Shown here piece after piece: positions 53,201 through 61,121 of a stretch of DNA of 61,121 bases (position 1 is its first letter; every line of letters starts with the position of its first letter). The DNA lies in NCBI GenBank assembly GCA_032718475.1, contig JAUCBJ010000873.1, forward strand, positions 1 through 61,121, written 5' to 3'. Source of the DNA: Nemertoderma westbladi (Eukaryota > Xenacoelomorpha > Nemertodermatida > Nemertodermatidae). The translations under genes were made by a program, and so were the position numbers. The notes under the pieces are model-generated. The model was not told the DNA's origin, searched no databases, and worked only from the letters and a program-made list of their open reading frames with translations.

Positions 53201-54357
53201 ATGCTTTCACCTTATATGCGGGAACAATTTAATAACTTGTCGATACAAAGAGATACCTCCCGTAAATATAGAATGTCTATACCAAAACTCATGCTGACAC
53301 AATTTGATAAAGAGTTTTATCATTTACATTTGAAACTGTTAAAATTTTATATAAAACATGGATTAATTGTTACTAAACTACATAAATTATATTCTTTTCA
53401 ACAAGAATTTGTATTTAAAAATTACATCGATTTTAATATTAATCAAAGGCGACTGGCAAAAAGTTATATTGAAACAGCTGTCGCGAAATTGCTCAATAAT
53501 TCGCTGTTTGGCAAATCAATAGAGAGGATACGTGACCGATGTAACTTTCGTATCGCAAATAGCAATGATAAATGCGATCAATTGGTAAATCGTATTAATC
53601 ATGAACAATTTATAATATACAATAATACACTATCGGGACATTTATTAGTGAAAGACTCTGTAACTCTCGATAAGCCTATATTTATTGGTAGCGCTGTGTT
53701 GGACTTGGCTAAATTGGATATGTATGATCTGTATTACAATAAATTGCTACCTATTGAGAAAGAATTAAACTGCCGTATTGAAATTGCTGCATCAGACACT
53801 GACTCTTTGATAGGTTGTTACTATAATACATCGCAGAATAATTTTTTAAAAGCATTAATTAAAAATAATATTTTAGATACATCCAATTACCCTAAGGATC
53901 ACCCACTCTACAGCGATAAAAATAAATCCAGACTCTATTACTGTAAAGACGAACTAGCCTCACGTGAAATTAAACAAGCAGTATTTTTAAGACCAAAATT
54001 ATATTCAATTTTGGAATGGAATAATAAAAATATTCGTAGAGCAAAAGGTATTACAAGAGCTGTTGTGGAAACGAATATTACACATGAAGAATATTTAAAA
54101 GCATATAACTCAAATGAAGAAATAAAAAAAACATACACAGATTTCAATCTAAATTACATCGTATTTATACCTTAAAGCAAAATAAATTTGCACTCAGTAG
54201 CTTTGATGATAAACTTTATTGGCTTAATAAAAATCAATCGCTTCCTTGGGGGCACTATAAAACAAACCTCAAAAAACCTATAAAAATATCAAATATACCA
54301 ATTTATGAAGAACCAAAAGACGACAGTGTTGATGATGAATTATCAAATAGTAAATAA
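50300..54357 (+). pseudogene. protein-primed family B DNA polymerase, C-terminally frameshifted
   Basis: The open frame runs 50300-54175 (1291 codons). The N-terminus has three C2H2-type fingers (about 8-85). A conserved KRCVINVQSADNNCFKWA block (about 275) and another CxxC/HxxxxxC finger (about 425) follow. Exonuclease motifs: D476-x-E478 in YFDIEC, NSNNYD near 622, YLKLDVCLLAD near 795. Polymerase motifs: DFNSLY (D887), KLLNNSLFG (K1063, N1067), DTD (1166-1168), KLY (1233). The expected C-terminal segment is in another frame, from about 54132 to a stop at 54355-54357. The shift falls at or near the A8 run at 54124-54131. It replicates linear viral or transposon DNA. Confidence 0.9.
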
Positions 54358-54886
54358 AAATATAAGTTGTAAGAAGATTATTAATGGACTTAATTTGAAA
54401 GAATTAAAAAAGCAATTGAATGGTAAAATTGTACTCAAACCTAATCAGTTTATATATAAGGTATTTGGTGCAACCATATTAATGTTTACAAACGGACGAA
54501 TAACAATTCTCGGTAGAAAATATAATTTTAATAAAGTGAAAAAACATATATTAGAAAAAACAAACATTAATTTGATTTTTAAATCAATCAATTTGTGTAC
54601 TTATATTTTTAGTATCGATACTGTAATTTATAGGTTACTTATAAATAATATCGGGTTTTATGTTATATTTGATAATATTAAACTAGAAATTTCATACGAC
54701 CCTGAAATATTCAATAACTGTAAAGTCAGAATAAATAATATTGTTGTTGTTTGCTGTTTCTACACTGGTAAATGTACATTAATGTGTTCCCAGTTTAAAT
54801 TTCATATATATTATCCTATTTTCAACAAGCTGGTTAATAATTTATTATTGTTTGGTGTGGGGGTTTTTGATGTAAAATATAATTAG
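54305..54886 (+). CDS. TATA-binding-protein-like protein
   Basis: The ORF has 193 codons. The true start may be M10 or M11. It shows two repeats like the TBP saddle: repeat 1 has LKPNQF (44-49), then ILMFTNGRITILG (58-70); repeat 2 has YDPEIF (131-136), then VVCCFYTGKCTLMC (148-161) and a closing helix HIYYPIFNKLV. Cellular TBP has NPxxF...ALIFxSGKxVCTGAK and YEPELFPG...LLIFxSGKxVLTGAK in the same places. It overlaps the true polymerase C-terminus by about 50 bp in another frame. It probably directs transcription from the TATA-bearing promoters of the block. Confidence 0.6.
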   Translation: MKNQKTTVLMMNYQIVNKNISCKKIINGLNLKELKKQLNGKIVLKPNQFIYKVFGATILMFTNGRITILGRKYNFNKVKKHILEKTNINLIFKSINLCTYIFSIDTVIYRLLINNIGFYVIFDNIKLEISYDPEIFNNCKVRINNIVVVCCFYTGKCTLMCSQFKFHIYYPIFNKLVNNLLLFGVGVFDVKYN

Positions 54887-55579
54887 TACCGGTACGAGTG
54901 AAATTTATTGTTGTTGTTGCTGTTTGGTGGTGGAGATTTTTACTGTAAAATATATATATATATTAAATTGAAGGGAGAAGAAATTTATGAATATTTTTTT
55001 AAAATCAACAACTAGTTTGAGGGGGAAATTAACTTCAGTAGAGCGATTGTTTCTTGTAACACTCAAGTAGACATAGTATACTCAGCAGCCGCGGCTAGCT
55101 AGCTAGCTAACTTGGCATTGTTGCTCACGAGTGAGCCACAATAGCGCATCTGTTACTTATGAGTGTGCGTGTGTACAGCAGGCAACGCTAAGCTCGGTGA
55201 GAAAAGATTAGGGGTATGTGCTGGTATTCATAGTCAAAGACGATGCCATCCTATCTGTTACTAGTCTGTATATCGGTACATATCATTAAAACATCCGCTA
55301 TGCATCTCCCTACATTCAGAATAGAACAATGAACATAGCATATATCGCTAATCCTCATGGGAAAGGTTTATGTTGTGCATTTTGTTAACTATGTGAATTT
55401 TGTAATGTACACATCTGTGACCCTCTACAAAAATATATATAAACTCAATTTTTCTAACAGTGAACTATAATTTTGTTTCCCTACTGTAAAATAAATACCG
55501 GTATAGACTAGGCTTAAGTTATCTTCATATTTGAAAAACTAACCTTAGCAAACTTCAGTTCCGACAACCAACATCCAAG
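54887..55579. other. intergenic region with TATA-like element
   Basis: Non-coding, with (AT)n at 54951-54963, a (GCTA)n run near 55093-55109 and ATATATATAAACTC at about 55431, some 150 bp before the next ATG. The last is a plausible promoter for the small gene. Confidence 0.45.
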
Positions 55580-55945
55580 ATGGCATTTTCTTTCATTGAA
55601 AATAGCAGCAGCGACTGTTTATTAAAATTTGATGTTGATGGAGACGACCTTTACTTTACATCCTTAAATGTAACCGAATTACATTTAAAAAACAACAACG
55701 GAGAAATAACCATAATGGTTAAAAATAAAACCATGGGCAGCCAAGATCACCAAACCAGATTGACGACCAATAAAAACTTCAATCTAAACATTAGAGTACA
55801 ACCCGGAGCGACGCATCAGATATGCCTAGATAATTATAGTAGGGGAGAAAACTGGGATGAACATGAACATGAAGATATAGCCGCGGCAGCTCAAGTTCCA
55901 ACACCAAATCTACTACTTCCCACTGATCCGAGAATACGTCAGTAG
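55580..55945 (+). CDS. small unknown protein of the virus-like block
   Basis: The ORF has 121 codons with a good start (AAGATGGCA). It is predicted to be mostly beta-strands (CLLKFDVDGDDLYFTSLNVTEL, EITIMVKNK, FNLNIRVQPGATHQICL), followed by an acidic stretch (NWDEHEHED) and a Pro-rich end. The strand pattern plus acidic tract is faintly reminiscent of nucleoplasmin-like proteins, but I cannot assign a family. It is the last plus-strand gene before the convergence point. Confidence 0.55.
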   Translation: MAFSFIENSSSDCLLKFDVDGDDLYFTSLNVTELHLKNNNGEITIMVKNKTMGSQDHQTRLTTNKNFNLNIRVQPGATHQICLDNYSRGENWDEHEHEDIAAAAQVPTPNLLLPTDPRIRQ

Positions 55946-57085
55946 ACTCGTCTGCTCGTACAGCAAGTAGACTCATAGGTCTATATAATTAGTCACGTCT
56001 GTTACGTAGAGGGCTAATGTGTGTTACCGGTATCAGTAGGTTTTTGTATTGTATTGTATTGTATATTTTATATTTTATATCTAATTAAAAAAAAGCGAAT
56101 ACATAAATAAACTAACTATGTTTTATATAGGCTCCCGTCAACATAGAGTGAATGTTAGTAACAGAGAATGTGGTGGATTTTATATAGGCTTAGTTAGGTA
56201 TACTGCGGACCACACCTATTGTATCCGCGTGGAGCCATTATATGACTGGTTGAATGATGGGGTTCCTGACTAAAAGTTAACGGTATAGCATACAACATAA
56301 AGTGAATGTTGAAAGTTAGTAACAGAGAGTGTGAGGGGATTTTATAGGTCCAATAGCGCTACCGGTACCTAACTACACCTATTGTGTCTGTGAGGTAGTC
56401 AGCTTTCAGTTGAGGAGTAGTCATTAGGCCTATATGCCTAACCGAATGAAGGTGTACCTTACCTATCCGTAAACCATATTGGGTCAACATGCGAAAAAGG
56501 GCCCCGCATAAAGTTAACTATAGCTGTATAGGCTTACCTATGCAACAGTAGCACGCAGTAATGTAGATTAGACCAATTAAAGTTGTAAACAGAAAATTGG
56601 AAGCATTCAAGTGTAATAGCCTAATCCTTAAATCAAAGAAACCAGCATGCTCTTGCGCTATCCAAGTATACAGGTACAAGAGTGCTACGGTGCTGGTACC
56701 AGTAGGCCTATTGTTAGGTGAGCCTCCTCTAATGCTGTATTCACGAACCCGCATGTCGACTTAATTTAATTTTATTATTAGTAAGTACGGTACCGGTAAC
56801 GCTAAAGCTCTGTGGTTGCTGTCGGGGGCCATTCTGTCGTTCTACGGTTTAGCGTTGTTGGCATATGTAGTAAAATCAGCTAGCTACTGGTAGTTAAACT
56901 CTGATACAACCGCCGGCTACCGGTAGGTGCAGGGTGTGTGTGTGTGTGTGTGTGTGTAAACTTAAGTCCTACACCTTTAGTCAAACTGAGATATAAAAAA
57001 ATAGATTTTAATGTTTTTATTATTTTTATTGACATTAAAACAATTATATTATCCCATCACATTACATTACATGCTTAGAGTAAAC
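55946..57085. other. convergence region between plus and minus genes
   Basis: A diverged duplication lies at about 56150-56260 and 56305-56400 (GTTAGTAACAGAGA(A/G)TGTG...CACCTATTGT). (GT)n occurs at 56932-56957. AATAAA at about 56105 (plus) and AATAAAAA on the minus strand near 57015-57028 could serve as poly-A signals for the two converging sets. No gene was seen. Confidence 0.5.
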
Positions 57086-57709
57086 CTACAGTACATCTTC
57101 CACCGCAGTTATTTCTTTCTGTTTATCATCATCATCATGAGTCGCAGTTAAACGCTTTCTCATGAAAAAGTGTAGTAACTCATACCCCCCAACACGTTTT
57201 GCTGAGCAGTATCGCAGACAGTTATCCCCTATGTTTAAGTGGAACGCGCATTTATTTTCTAGTGGAATAAATCGGTCGTGAAACCGAATAAATCGGTCGT
57301 GAAATCGACAAGGGGTTAAATAATCGTGATATTGCTTATATATTCCCAATTTCTCCACCGAATTTGGCTCGAGAACATCGAGTTGGGAAACTAATATTGC
57401 CCGCTTCATCAACCCAAATACATGAATATTTTTTTTATATTTTAAATGTCTCTTCATATATTTTTTAAAGTCGTCTTGCGAAATGTCCCCGTAGTTCCAA
57501 GGCAAGTGAGAAGTCATATCCCGTAAATTGTTTACGTGGGCTGCATCTAATGCTGATAACTTAATATTAGGTGGGCCTTTAATTAAAAACGTCTTTATAT
57601 TAGTTTTGGTGTAATTAGAATCGAAAATAGCAAATTCTTTAAATACTACCGGATACTCTTTATTGTCTATCTTATAATATTGAAAATCAACAAAAATAAT
57701 ATTATCCAT
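57086..57709 (-). CDS. possible RNase H-fold (DEDD-type) exonuclease-like protein
   Basis: The ORF has 207 codons. The layout is IIFVDFQYYKID...FKEFAIFD near the N-terminus, AHVNNLRDMTSHLPWNYGDI (about 58-77), NIHVFGLMKRAIL (about 94-106) and a Cys/His segment PCRFHDRF...NKCAFHLNIGDNCLRYC. This resembles exonuclease-like ORFs found in invertebrate mobile elements (acidic first motif, HxLxWxxGD, VxGxxKxxxL, CxxH...CA). The catalytic Asp/Glu set is incomplete, so the assignment is weak. A 21-bp tandem duplication (57263-57304) repeats RFHDRFI and is likely recent. It is the last gene of the minus set, 31 bp after the protease. Confidence 0.4.
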   Translation of the reverse strand: MDNIIFVDFQYYKIDNKEYPVVFKEFAIFDSNYTKTNIKTFLIKGPPNIKLSALDAAHVNNLRDMTSHLPWNYGDISQDDFKKYMKRHLKYKKNIHVFGLMKRAILVSQLDVLEPNSVEKLGIYKQYHDYLTPCRFHDRFIRFHDRFIPLENKCAFHLNIGDNCLRYCSAKRVGGYELLHFFMRKRLTATHDDDDKQKEITAVEDVL

Positions 57710-57740
57710 TTTATCTGATAAACAAAAGTTAAATAATTAA

Positions 57741-58193
57741 TTACAACGCATGTTGGTTTATTTTATAATAATTAACAAGCCATTTATATAATATAATTTC
57801 ATTTATTTCCACATTATTTGTAAACGCCCTCATTGGATAGATTGTGTGAATACGATTTACCAAATAATAAAGACAGTATAGACCGCATGTGGTCCTCCTG
57901 GGGTCTTGAAATTGTTTGCGTGTAGTACGCCACCTTGCGGAATTTTTCTCAAGCCATTTTTCGATGCATCTGTTTGGATATTTTGGTCCAAACGAGTCAA
58001 ATACTTCGGCCTCATTATCTCGTATATATATCGCGATCCAATGAATCCCGGGCAGATGCTCTTTATCGGTATTTACTATTAACCCATAATCCTGCCGCTT
58101 ATTATTATCTAATTTAGGTAATTTGTTAGCTGGAAACGCTCCCAAATAGTGACCACCCACTGGAAACATATCAAGGTCCTCTGTAGATAACAT
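57741..58193 (-). CDS. adenain-like cysteine protease
   Basis: The ORF has 150 codons. The catalytic set is in place: H51 in PGIHWIAIYI, D66 in EVFDSFG, Q96 in QFQDPRR and C103 in TTCGLYCLYY. The spacing of 7 between Gln and Cys matches adenovirus-type maturation proteases, and the length is close to the usual size (about 200 in adenovirus, shorter in Polintons). It would cleave capsid precursors during virion maturation. The ATG lies 2 nt after the stop of the F54H12.2-like gene. The frame is intact. Confidence 0.85.
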   Translation of the reverse strand: MLSTEDLDMFPVGGHYLGAFPANKLPKLDNNKRQDYGLIVNTDKEHLPGIHWIAIYIRDNEAEVFDSFGPKYPNRCIEKWLEKNSARWRTTRKQFQDPRRTTCGLYCLYYLVNRIHTIYPMRAFTNNVEINEIILYKWLVNYYKINQHAL

Positions 58194-58195
58194 AC

Positions 58196-59455
58196 TTAAT
58201 CGATATGTATTTCTTTCCTGCTATTTAAACTTAATGATTGATCATAAATATTAAAAACGATTACATTTATGGTCTCAACCAACGGTTCGGCAAATCTTAA
58301 TTTTAATTGACCGTTAGTATATATCGAGGGTTGCGGATCTCTAACATAACCGTCGGCTGTTAGGTCCCAGGATAGGAGGGGGCAATTACCTAAGTAGGTT
58401 TCATGGTCTATATTATTACCCCCATAACCGTTAATATATGTATTAATGTTTTTCATTAATTGAGTATACTCAAAAATATATGTTCCATCTGTAAAATTAG
58501 GCTCGTATATTATACCCCCTACTGGAAGACCGTCTACAATCAGCTCCGCGCGTCTAAGGTTAAAATGTTCAAATTTCAAGGGATTGCTAATTAATTCTCC
58601 CGAATAAGCGTTATTTGTTATGAAGCCGATAATAACTAATTTGGGTTTTTTACCATCAAATATGTTTGTTTGAGTGTAATTTGTGGTTTGAGCTGGAATA
58701 GTAAATGTAGTCACCTCTTTCTTTTGGAATTGATATTCAATATCGTAGCTCTCTAAACCTTTTAGGTGACTGCTTTCTATTACCGGATTAACCTCCATTC
58801 TAGGGATTAGAATCTTTATTTCATCTAATTCTAGCCGAAGATTTGTCACGGCGTTTGCGTTTGGAGTGATTTTAAAAATAAACTAATTTGATACTTTTCT
58901 AAAATGCATTCTTAAATCATACCCAGGTTGTATTATTTTAGTTTCAGTATCAAAATCAATCGTCAATCCACTTACAAATTGCATTTGTTTACTAAAGGCA
59001 TCGGCAATAGGATGCGCGCCGGGATCAATTTCATTTCCATGCTCAGATAAAGGTTGATGAAAGCCACCTGCACCCAGTAGCCCATTTTTATCCTCATAAG
59101 TTGTAAATAATAAATTGGATAAGTACGACTTGTAGAAATAATGGTTATTGCTATTTTCAACCTGCTTCTCATTAAGGTCTATTTTAATATCACTCCACAT
59201 AGTTTCAGCTGGGTAATTCAGCATATATATATGAGAGTTTTCAAGTCGCCTATCCCAGCGTACTGTACATTTTGTAATTAATAACGCATCTTGCAGTTTC
59301 GTATAGAATTCATTGGATCTGGGTACAAGGAAGGTGACCTCCCTAGATTCACTACGGAGATTAGATACGGGGTAAATTGTTTCATAATGCTTTGCTTTAA
59401 ATTCAGTCTGTATTGGTTGTGTAGAAAATAAATCTAATTCCTTAATAATTGACAT
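58196..59455 (-). pseudogene. F54H12.2-like predicted capsid protein with in-frame TAG
   Basis: Two ORFs in one frame (59455-58883 and 58849-58196) are separated only by a TAG at 58885-58883 and 10 sense codons. Together they have 419 codons, the usual size of the F54H12.2-like family recurrent in invertebrate virus-like elements. N-terminal landmark: KELDLFSTQPIQTE; middle: MWSDIKIDLNEKQVENSNNHYFYKSYLSNLL. C-terminal landmarks: PKLVIIGFITNNAYSGELISNP, NLRRAELIVDGLPVG and LKLRFAEPL. A hexon-type capsid role is inferred from family context with the protease and pX-like gene. The start lies 2 nt after the pX-like stop. Confidence 0.75.
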
Positions 59456-59457
59456 TA

Positions 59458-60018
59458 TTAAAAAATACTTTTTTCGCAGTGTTTCAGTTTGCCTTTTATA
59501 TTTCTCTTTTTACTACGTCGATGTTGTATGTTCATAGACATTGGTCTAGCGGGTCGCTTTAAATCTCTATAAACTTTTTCTACAACCGATCTTGTTGATG
59601 GTTTCATTTTATTTAATGCTTTATTAATAACCGTATTAGCCTGCTGATGTAAGACCCGCTTACCTTTTGGTATTACGTGTTGTCTCATAAATTTTGTGGT
59701 AAATGGTAAAGCTTTTTGTAAAACTTTTTTAGCTAATGGCTAAACAAATTTTTTCAATGTAGATAAAGCGTCTGTAAATATACCTTCTCCGTGTTGATTT
59801 GCCCGCATACCTCTAGGATAACGTTGAAAACGACGTTGTTTTAAGTTTGGACCAAATGCACCAATTTGTTGACCGTAAGGGTCAATATATGAACCACCAC
59901 GAAAAACAGGAACTTGCGTCGAGCCTCTGGTACTTCTTCCGCCTTTAAAAACAGCAAGATTAGAGTCTGAACCCCCATATTGAGGTTTACTGTATCTTTG
60001 AAATAAATCAGAATCCAT
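59458..60018 (-). pseudogene. pX-like basic minor virion protein with in-frame TAG
   Basis: Frame 60018-59740 ends at a TAG (59742-59740) after FTDALSTLKKFV. The same frame continues without other stops to 59458. The total is 186 codons with stops. The first part is Gly/Arg-rich (FRGGSYIDPYGQQ). The centre has a GEGIFTDALSTLKKF-type amphipathic start of the hydrophobic/basic segment. The rest is Lys/Arg-rich (KRVLHQQANTVINKALNKM, RRSKKRNIKGKLKH). This layout resembles the adenovirus pX/pVI-like peptides of Polintons and adintoviruses, thought to bind DNA or membranes. It overlaps the fibre-like stop by 11 nt. Confidence 0.65.
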
Positions 60019-60865
60019 TTGAATTTATTCGTTTAAAGTGTAATGTAATAGATGTTGTCCCGTATTCAAAATTCAAATCTTTTCCTTCTTTGTCTGTTAT
60101 TTCAATATGAATGTATGTTATCTTATATGATTTTTTTACAGGGATATAATGAATTGTATCCTTGACAAATTCTTTATTTATTACGCTACCATATTTCACA
60201 TCATCAGGTATCGCAACACGACGAAGTAAAGCTAAACCAAAATCGTTAATATATTGATTTTCAATTATATTAGTAGTCACGTACTTGTTCGATTTAGGTT
60301 CTGGAATAGAGTTGGGCGGTTGAGGGCATAAAAATACCATCTGGTAAGCCTTTTCTCCATTTCCGATAACCTTTATTAAATAACCCTTTATATTATTTTT
60401 CGTCTTCAAAATAATTTTAAAATTTGGATTTAAATTCGCGCCGAGATTATTTTCAGTAATTCCAAAATAATAGGCTAATTGTTGGCCTATAAATAACTCT
60501 CGCACAGTTTTCCCTAAAATAAATTGCAATCTATTTTGCTGAGTATTTTCAACTATTTGTAATTTATCTTTCAACGCCCCTGTGTTAAAATAATCTATAA
60601 TGTCATTGATACTGTAGAATAAACCAGATGGAAGTGTATCCTCAAAAATTTTTTTCCCTTTTTTTAATAAAATAACATTCTCTACATTGTTATACATGGA
60701 CGGCAACGTTGCTAAGTAAAATATACTTTTTATACCTACCACCCAGTTTTCGTTTGGATTTATAGGTAAGGCGCCGTGGAAATTTATCTGATAATTACTA
60801 GCGCTATTGCGGGGAAAATCAATTGGACAGGAATTACTTGGTAGTCTAACGTAGAACTCATCCAT
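60008..60865 (-). CDS. fibre-like / accessory virion protein A
   Basis: The open frame extends to 60874 only through GTG codons. The likely start is the ATG at 60865, giving 285 residues. The N-terminus MDEFYVRLPSNSCPIDFPRN is a motif I recall beside F54H12.2-like genes in other invertebrate elements (FYVTLPSNSS...FPxNT). NENWVVGIKSIFY (about 40) and the C-terminal ITYIHIEITDKEGKDLNFEYGTTSITLHF follow that family. Function is not established. A surface or penton-associated role is inferred from its place in the late cluster. Its start overlaps the stop of the upstream paralogue. Confidence 0.65.
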   Translation of the reverse strand: MDEFYVRLPSNSCPIDFPRNSASNYQINFHGALPINPNENWVVGIKSIFYLATLPSMYNNVENVILLKKGKKIFEDTLPSGLFYSINDIIDYFNTGALKDKLQIVENTQQNRLQFILGKTVRELFIGQQLAYYFGITENNLGANLNPNFKIILKTKNNIKGYLIKVIGNGEKAYQMVFLCPQPPNSIPEPKSNKYVTTNIIENQYINDFGLALLRRVAIPDDVKYGSVINKEFVKDTIHYIPVKKSYKITYIHIEITDKEGKDLNFEYGTTSITLHFKRINSNGF

Positions 60866-61121
60866 CACCACCACCCCGTATTAACTTAAGTGTTATAACA
60901 GTGCGACCTCCGCTGAAGTTAATTAATTGGCCTTGGCCATCACGTAAAGTAATTAAGATTGTTTTTAGTTTTTTATTCAACAATGGGAAATAGCAAATGC
61001 TCTCGTATTCGTGATTAATATATTTTCGATTTAATTGCGTTAAAGGGCAGGTTCTTAAGAGCGGAGCTAAAGCGTCGCCAACAAATGAGCTCTTAATAAT
61101 ATCTGTGTATATGAAAATTGT
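60858..61121 (-). CDS. fibre-like protein B, C-terminal part (runs off the window)
   Basis: The minus frame is open from the window edge for 87 codons to a TGA at 60860-60858. The peptide IYTDIIKSSFVGDALAPLLR and LKTILITLRDGQGQLINFSGG, then RTVITLKLIR, matches the C-terminus of the next gene (INDFGLALLRRV...ITYIHIEITDKEGKDLNFEYG...TSITLHFKR). It is therefore a tandem paralogue. The stop overlaps the next ATG by 8 nt (ATGGATGA). The N-terminus lies outside the window. Confidence 0.7.
   Translation of the reverse strand, partial: TIFIYTDIIKSSFVGDALAPLLRTCPLTQLNRKYINHEYESICYFPLLNKKLKTILITLRDGQGQLINFSGGRTVITLKLIRGGGDG

Larger units (their letters stand above)
48651..60865. mobile_element. Polinton/adintovirus-like virus-derived block (right end beyond window)
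   Basis: A type-B protein-primed polymerase, adenain-like protease, F54H12.2-like capsid candidate, pX-like peptide and fibre-like proteins occur together in two convergent gene sets. No retroviral-type integrase and no packaging ATPase are in view. Either could lie beyond 61121. Neither terminal inverted repeat is identified. Confidence 0.75.

Overview
This is eukaryotic, almost certainly metazoan and probably invertebrate, nuclear DNA. It is AT-rich and full of microsatellites and G/C homopolymers. It holds non-LTR retrotransposons with APE-type endonucleases, BEL/Pao LTR elements, TIR and foldback DNA transposons, and a Polinton/adintovirus-like virus-derived block. The species cannot be named from what is visible. 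No complete host gene is evident. One possible terminal host exon lies near 3.2 kb. The window is best read as layers of mobile elements inserted into one another.

0-7.6 kb: the 3' end of a BEL/Pao element (ORF with a CCHC knuckle, purine tract, 1.28 kb LTR), a LINE 3' fragment, a candidate host exon, BEL-like protease/integrase remnants and a self-complementary minisatellite. 7.67-12.9 kb: a long-armed foldback element whose left arm is split by a nearly intact 958-codon CR1/Jockey-like LINE. 14-16.2 kb: a LINE relic, an orphan zinc-finger/acidic ORF and a cluster of GTTCTAGAAC palindromes. 16.2-22.25 kb (minus): a decayed BEL/Pao element with the order RT, RNase H, integrase, CCHC ORF, 3' LTR. 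22.8-23.9 kb: a 315-bp satellite carrying CTCF-like motifs. 26.37-29.45 kb: a related LTR split by a 1.84-kb TA-flanked transposon.

30.3-43.3 kb: one decayed retroelement encoding SAP, Ulp1-like protease, a Cys-rich region, reverse transcriptase and a nuclease-like tail. It is interrupted by a 220-bp poly-A retro-insertion, by an RTE-like LINE (7-bp target duplication), and by a 6.2-kb transposon (9-bp target duplication, minisatellite terminal repeats) that carries a PIN-like nuclease gene. 43.5-47.9 kb: palindromic minisatellites, a 486-bp palindrome and an internally deleted RTE-like LINE.

48.6-61.1 kb (open at the right edge): a Polinton/adintovirus-like block. Plus-strand genes are a PC4-like protein, a protein-primed DNA polymerase B, a TBP-like protein and a small unknown protein. 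Convergent minus-strand genes are two tandem fibre-like proteins, a pX-like protein, an F54H12.2-like capsid candidate, an adenain-like protease and a possible exonuclease. The first five minus genes overlap or sit 2 nt apart. The polymerase is frameshifted near its C-terminus, and the pX-like and F54H12.2-like genes each contain one in-frame TAG. The locus is therefore either a recently endogenised, decaying copy or one that uses recoding. The TBP-like and PC4-like genes, the CCHC ORF placed 3' of pol, and the PIN-encoding minisatellite-ended transposon are the most novel-looking items.
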